DNA from: Panulirus ornatus
Taxonomy: Eukaryota > Arthropoda > Malacostraca > Decapoda > Palinuridae
NCBI RefSeq assembly: GCF_036320965.1
Contig: NC_092250.1
Location: 13,840,100 to 13,904,099, forward strand
Length of the DNA stretch: 64,000 bases
Reading direction: 5' to 3'
Below, in pieces: positions 58,981-64,000 of the stretch. The first letter of the stretch is position 1, and every line of letters starts with the position of its first letter. The notes below the pieces were generated by a model. That model was not told the DNA's origin, ran no database searches, and saw only the letters and a list, made by a program, of their open reading frames with translations. Both the position numbers and the translations under genes were made by a program.

Positions 58981-59220
58981 TATTTATATTTATTTTGCTT
59001 TGTCGCTGTCTCCCGCGTTTGCGAGGTAGCGCAAGGAAACAGACGAAAGAAATGGCCCAACCCACCCACATACACATGTATATACATACACGTCCACACA
59101 CGCAAATATACATACCAATACATCTCAATGTACACATATATATACACACACAGACACAAACATATATACCCATGCACACAATTCACACTGTCTGCCTTTA
59201 TTCATTCCCATCGCCACCTC
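58981..59220 (-). mobile_element. Family A LINE, 3' UTR fragment next to exon
   Basis: Plus-strand text GCTTTGTCGCTGTCTCCCGC, GAGGTAGCGCAAGGAAACAG, ATGGCCCAACCCACCCACAT is the antisense 3' end of family A. Its 3' side ends in TTTA/ATTT-rich text, not a (TA)n tract. The right edge lies about 67 bp before the cadherin exon. Confidence 0.85.
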
Positions 59221-59287
59221 GCCACACATTCTTATTATCATTATCATTAGTTATTTTCAACAATAACGATCATTGATTCTTTCCCAG

Positions 59288-59456
59288 GTACGAACTTCAC
59301 TTCAGCGTAAGTGACCGAGTGTGGCGTCAGCGGGACGTGTCGGCCAACGTGACGGTGGCCGTGAAGCTCTTGACACAGGACTCCCTCGCCCACGCTACGC
59401 CCATCACCCTCACGCCCACCACACCCGCCCAGCTCACCAGAGGCTGGACGCCCAGG
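59288..59456 (+). CDS. CadN: Classical cadherin exon (end of last EC repeat, start of post-EC region)
   Basis: One base completes a split Arg codon, followed by 56 codons. The donor is GTGAGAGG from 59457, in phase 0. The peptide (R)YELHFSVSDRVWRQRDVSAN, VTVAVKLL ends the last EC repeat. The following TQDSLAHATPITLTPTTPAQ, LTRGWTPR resembles the start of the non-chordate-specific region that precedes the EGF/laminin-G part in invertebrate classical cadherins. The EGF, laminin-G, transmembrane and cytoplasmic exons must lie beyond the window. Confidence 0.9.
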
Positions 59457-59524
59457 GTGAGAGGCAAGGGTTCAAGAGTTTCGGGGATGATTCTACCTCC
59501 TGCGTGCCTTCCTACATACATACG

Positions 59525-59698
59525 TCCTGTCTTCTTTTAGATTTTGAAGTTGATGATTATTGAACGGTCTTGCTCTTCATTTAGGTTTTGAAATTGATTA
59601 TTGAACGGTCTTGTTCTTCCTTTAGATTTTGAAATTGATGATTATTGAACGGTCTTGATCTTCCTTTAGGTTTTGAAATTGATAATTATTGAACTCTC
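59525..59698 (+). repeat. Tandem repeat, about 40 bp x 4
   Basis: Units read CTTTAGATTTTGAAATTGAT, then GATTATTGAACGGTCTTG. The array begins about 70 bp after the cadherin exon donor. Confidence 0.9.
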
Positions 59699-60414
59699 CT
59701 GTCCGTACAGGTTAATCAAGTCGTATCATTATGGGTTTCAGTCGAGTTAGTCGCATTGATCAAGGTATTTTGTACGTGTTGGTCTATGTTATACCTCTTG
59801 ATCAAGGTTAATATTCGTGTTAATCCAGTGGTATAATCTTAATTGTAATATCATTTAATGATAGTACATGTCGTGATCGAGATGGTGTATAACACGTCTT
59901 AATCGAGACGTTACACTTCTTAATACACAAGTTACAAACCTTCATCAAGACATTATATGTCTTAATTAAGACGTTATACGTCTCATGAAAGACATCACCA
60001 TTCTTAATTGATAAGAGATGGTAGACGTTCTAGTCTAATGATAAGGTTTGACGTTTCAATCGCGACTCAAAGCGATTTTTGATGGGATTGTTGTACGTCT
60101 TAAGAGATGTCATACGTCGCTATGAAAAGGTCTTGTGTCTCAACGAAGGTGTCATACGTCACTGACAATACGTTCAGCAGAAGGTGTTAATGAATATGGT
60201 TTACGTTTTGGTCGAGTTCAGTACACTTACAAGAGGTTCCAAGTATTAATAAAGATGTTTTGCATTTTACTCAGTATGCCATATGCTGTAATCACAAGGA
60301 AATACGTCTTAATCCAGATCTTATACGTCTTAGCCAAGATGTACGTCATAAAAACGAGATGTTATGGTCTTAACTGAGATGGCATATATTTTGGTCAAAG
60401 TGAATTCCTCTTTG
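59699..60414. other. Intronic sequence with loosely repeated words
   Basis: The word TACGTCTTAATC and variants recur irregularly (about 59880-60330), which may be an old decayed tandem array. No gene. Confidence 0.5.
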
Positions 60415-60738
60415 AAAGTAACAATGCAAGGATGGGAGGTTTTCCAACCCACCTGAAAGTATCAGTACGAGGATGGGAGGGTTTCCAACCCACCTGAAAG
60501 TATCAGTATAAGGAAGGGGAGGGTTTCCAACCCACCTGAAAGTATCAGTACAAGGAACAGGAGGGTTTCCAACCCACCTGAAAGTATCAGTACAAGGATG
60601 GGAAGGTTTCCAACCCACCTGAAAGTATCAGTATAAGGAAGGGGAGGGTTTCCAACCCACCTGAAAGTATCAGTACGAGGACGGGAGGGTTTCCGACCCG
60701 CCTGAAAGTATCAGGACAAGGATGGGAGGGCTTCTGAC
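60415..60738 (+). repeat. Minisatellite, 42 bp x 7-8
   Basis: Units read GGGTTTCCAACCCACCTGAA, then AGTATCAGTACAAGGATGGGAG split by small changes. The period is a multiple of three, so a 14-residue repeat appears on the minus strand; it is not a gene. Confidence 0.95.
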
Positions 60739-61584
60739 CCCCCGCTCGTATTAGAGATAGTTGGGTAGTTTCCCTCACTTCCCTCTCCCCCAGGCATAAA
60801 GGAAGTTGTGACTTTAGAAGAACCTGTGTCAGTGACGTGTTGGTAAGTGCCACGCGAATGATACAGAGAAGGGGTTTGTGTTTGTGGATTGAGTTCCACC
60901 GACCTGGTCCAGGGTAGCGACAGACGGCGGCCACTACGGTGTTAGCTGGCTGGCTCATTGCTCCGCTCTTACTCCTCCACCCAACACCCTAGTGGTGGTG
61001 CCTCCATCGTCGACGCATGCCCAATCGCTTCCCCTTCCCTTCTTTTACATCTGCGGATCCTCAGCTCGAATGAACACTACAGGTGAAACACCACACAGAA
61101 AAGAATTGACGGATCTGATACACAGGCATTTTGCGTCGTAGAGGAAGATTTTCAACTCGGCCGTGATTGAGCTTCTGGTAGATGGACGAGGTAGTCTCTG
61201 CAGGCCTTCCCTTTATTCTTCTTGCCCCAAGAGCCCACATAGCAACGAGTAGACGGGGTCAGTCTAGTGGTAATACTTTCCCAAACTCTGCAAGTACCAC
61301 CAGTAGATGTATAAGCGTCACCTGCCTAGCCCACGCAATCTTTTTCTTCTCCCTTCTTGTAAAAGTAATCTTTCACTGTGTACGTACGTGTCAACGCGAC
61401 CCTCGCCTGGACAAACTTTCCTGGAAAACACTCGAGGAAAACTTCACAGGCCTCTTGTTCTTGATGAAACTTTGCAGCCGAGATATTAATACCCCAGAGG
61501 AGGTCTAGGCCAATTCCTCTCTCGCGCGCTGTTTTCTGCACGCTGGTGAGGCTTGAGGAATAGGTTACAACGATGTAGTGTGTG
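60739..61584. other. Intronic sequence without recognised features
   Basis: I see no supported feature. Confidence 0.45.
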
Positions 61585-62245
61585 CGATAGTGATTCTGTC
61601 TGTGTGATAGTGATACTATGTATGTGTGTGATAGTGATACTATGTATGTGTGTGTGATAGTGATACTATGTATGTGTGTGTGATAGTGATACTATGTATG
61701 TGTGTGTGATAGTGATACTATGTATGTGTGTGTGATAGTGATACTATGTATGTGTGTGTGATAGTGATACTATGTATGTGTGTGTGATAGTGATACTATG
61801 TATGTGTGTGTGATAGTGATACTATGTATGTGTGTGTGATAGTGATACTATGTATGTGTGTGTGATAGTGATACTATGTATGTGTGTGTGTGATAGTGAT
61901 ACTATGTATGTGTGTGTGTGATAGTGATACTATGTATGTGTGTGTGATAGTGATACTATGTATGTGTGTGATAGTGATACTGTCTGTGTGATAGTGATAC
62001 TATGAGTGTGATAGATACTGTGTGTGTGATATTGATACTATGCGGGTGATAGATACTGTGTGTGTGATAGTGATACTATGCGGGTGATAGATACTTTGTG
62101 TGTGATAGTGATAATTTGTGTGTGTGTGCGCGCGTGTGTGATTGTGACAGTGACACTGTGTATGTGTGATAGTGATACTGTGTGTATGTCTGATAGTGAT
62201 ACTGTGTGTGTGATAGTGATACTATATGTGTGTGTGATAGTGAAG
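61585..62245 (+). repeat. Minisatellite, 24 bp x about 25
   Basis: The unit is TGTGTGATAGTGATACTATG plus TATG, homogeneous between 61610 and 61970 and diverged at both ends. Confidence 0.95.
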
Positions 62246-62664
62246 AAACCACTAGAGCATTTACCTTCCCCGTGAACGAATCGACGTGCGTGCGGAGGGG
62301 AAAAATATAAGAGGATCTTGTATTCGTTTAGAAATTCATGGTTGCACTTTCGCCGCCATCAAAACATTTTTCTGAGGGTGTGATGATTTTAGTGTTGTCA
62401 TTTGTGACTCTGTAAAACCCCTTGAGTGCAAGCTATGCATTATTTGTACCTCTTCCTTGTGTATATTTTTATGGTACATGATGATATCAAGTCTCCTGTG
62501 TGTGTCAAGTGCTAAAGGTATAGATATTTGTGGAGAAATGTGGAATACAGTCGTTCATGGAACGTACCATGCACAGCAAAAGGAACGTAAAAAAAAAAGT
62601 ATCTAGCAAAAGATGATGAGCATAAAGGAAATAGATCTGAGTTAAGGGACTCAAGTCTTGCAGC
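62246..62664. other. Intronic sequence without recognised features
   Basis: I see no supported feature. Confidence 0.45.

Positions 62665-62721
<57 letters not shown>
62665..62721. repeat. (CA)n microsatellite
   Basis: A CA run of about 57 bp. Confidence 0.95.
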
Positions 62722-62723
<2 letters not shown>

Positions 62724-62774
62724 ACATGGTCGATACAAACACCATCCATAAATTTAAGATGTATGATAACAGAG

Positions 62775-62861
62775 AATGTTCAATAAGTGGGGCCTCACGA
62801 GTGTAAAACTCTCTCCCCATATGGTACAAATGGGTAGTTACACACACACACACACACACAT
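62775..62861 (+). mobile_element. Family B LINE, 3' end fragment with (CA)n tail
   Basis: It reads GGGGCCTCACGAGTGTAAAA, CTCTCTCCCCATATGG and GGGTAGTTACACACAC, ending in (CA)n at about 62839-62861. It matches the antisense of 14840-14900. Confidence 0.7.
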
Positions 62862-63574
62862 ACCGTACAACCTTTCACCTACATAGCCCATCACACACGA
62901 AAAATCGTCAGCAATTTCTAAGTCTCTTCACAACCAGACTTCCTTTATACACCACACGTACTTCCGTGGCTGTCAGTCTGACGTGCACGGTTCGACCTCC
63001 AGGTAACATACACTCACCCCTTGACTCTCTGGTTCATCCAGCGCCCCCAGGTGTGGATTCCAATGACTTACACCGGCCTTATGAAACTGGTTAACGGTTG
63101 CCAGACGCCTCCACCTGCTGGTGGCAAGACGTTTGCAGTTTAAGCTGGACGCTTTTCAAATCGGCGTCCCCCGTGGTGGGGTTTGCTGCGGTAGCCGTGA
63201 GCTGTCAAGGACCCTAATATATCCACCCCACGTAAGAGAAAATTTGCTCGACATCATGACCATTTCTTCTGCCCCGTCGCTCAAGTTTTACGGCGGGTTT
63301 ATAGCTCGTGACGTAAATCATGCGTTTAGGATAGCGATAGATCATGTATGAAGTGCGGGTCGAGGAGGTGTATACTTGCTGAGAGGGGATCATAGTGGAT
63401 GACTTCGAAATAGCGCGGTCGGTTGCTGTTAGATTTACTGTTGACATATGGCCACTCCACCACCACAACTTAGGACGAACCAGACTGTCGATTTTAGCTA
63501 TTTTTTTCCTCCCCCACACTTTCTCTGTTGTCTAGTAATGTTTTATACTGTGTTTGTGTGCGTGCGTAGTATGG
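62862..63574. other. Intronic sequence without recognised features
   Basis: I see no supported feature. Confidence 0.45.
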
Positions 63575-63712
63575 GTTACTATGGGGCTTTTTGAAATGGT
63601 TGGCGGTCTTGTGGTTCGAATCCTGGTTGTGGCAGATGGTTCACAGTCAACCCAGCTGTTCGTTAACTTCTTGTGGTTGCTTGATGAAATGGGTATCTGG
63701 CTTAGGCTAAGG
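63575..63712 (+). mobile_element. tRNA-derived SINE, diverged
   Basis: A box B-like GGTTCGAATCC (63612-63622) is followed by TGGTTGTGGCAG, CAACCCAGCTGTTCGTTAAC and TGGGTATCTGGCTTAGGCTA. The order is the same as in the SINE at 48012-48200. Box A is poor. Confidence 0.6.
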
Positions 63713-63720
63713 TCTCTCGC

Positions 63721-64000
63721 TTCTACTTGTTCCCCACACTTCTAACACATATATCCTCTTTGTCAATCTTCCCTCACTCATTCACTCCATATGTCCAAAC
63801 CATTTCAACACACCTTCTGCTCTCTCACCCACACACATTTTATTACCACACATCTCTCTTACCCTCTTACCCTTTCATTACTTACTCGATCAAACCACCT
63901 CACACCACACATTGTCCTCAAACATTTCATTTCCAACACATCCACCCTCCTCCGTACAACCCTATCTATTGCCCATGCCTCGTAACCATATAATATTGTT
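63721..64000 (-). mobile_element. Family A LINE, coding fragment running off the window
   Basis: Plus-strand text (ACACATATATCCTCTTTGTC, ATATGTCCAAACCATTTCAA, CATCCACCCTCCTCCGTACA, ATTGCCCATGCCTCGTAACC) is the antisense of the family A region after the RT. It is highly similar to 13010-13265. The rest lies beyond 64000. Confidence 0.88.

Larger units (their letters stand above)
54395..59287 (+). other. Cadherin intron of about 4.9 kb
   Basis: The interval runs from GTAAGAGA to TTCTTTCCCAG and joins a codon split after two bases. It holds a family A endonuclease relic, a family D relic, a long degenerate tandem field and a family A tail. Confidence 0.85.

Overview
This is a eukaryotic, intron-dominated window, most likely from a decapod crustacean. 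The evidence is very long di- and tetranucleotide microsatellites, many degraded non-LTR retrotransposons, tRNA-derived SINEs, a Penelope-like element, and five GC-rich exons of one arthropod-type classical cadherin scattered over 58 kb of AT-rich DNA. The species cannot be told from sequence alone.

The only host gene I can support is a plus-strand classical (type III, CadN-like) cadherin. Its exons are 1006-1182, 35117-35516, 51773-52008, 54231-54394 and 59288-59456. All have GT/AG boundaries and the reading phases join without conflict, giving 382 codons. These cover the last extracellular cadherin (EC) repeats and the start of the region after them. Introns are about 33.9, 16.3, 2.2 and 4.8 kb. 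The gene continues beyond both window edges; no start codon, transmembrane segment or catenin-binding tail is present.

The introns are filled with mobile DNA. Family A is an RTE/Jockey-like LINE with AP-endonuclease and reverse transcriptase (RT). It has one nearly intact RT copy (about 12.7-14.3 kb, minus) and many decayed copies, and its 3' UTR ends in a (TA)n tract. Family S is a short element of about 240 bp whose 3' end shares a 21-nt core with family A and which also ends in (TA)n. Family B is a CR1/Jockey-like LINE whose 3' end runs into (CA)n. Families C and D are two further decayed RT relics. There is a 5'-truncated Penelope-like element with a GIY-YIG domain, and a foldback element F with two copies, each holding a hammerhead-ribozyme-like core. 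The tRNA SINE has three copies. At least a dozen minisatellites fill much of the remainder.

The observations most worth following are the hammerhead-like cores in the F copies, the shared LINE/short-element tail stem-loop, the repeated tail-to-tail inverted pairs centred on (TA)n, and the link between each retroelement family and its own microsatellite motif. Most long open frames in the window are microsatellites or minisatellites whose period is a multiple of three, not genes. I found no prokaryotic, viral or CRISPR-type system.
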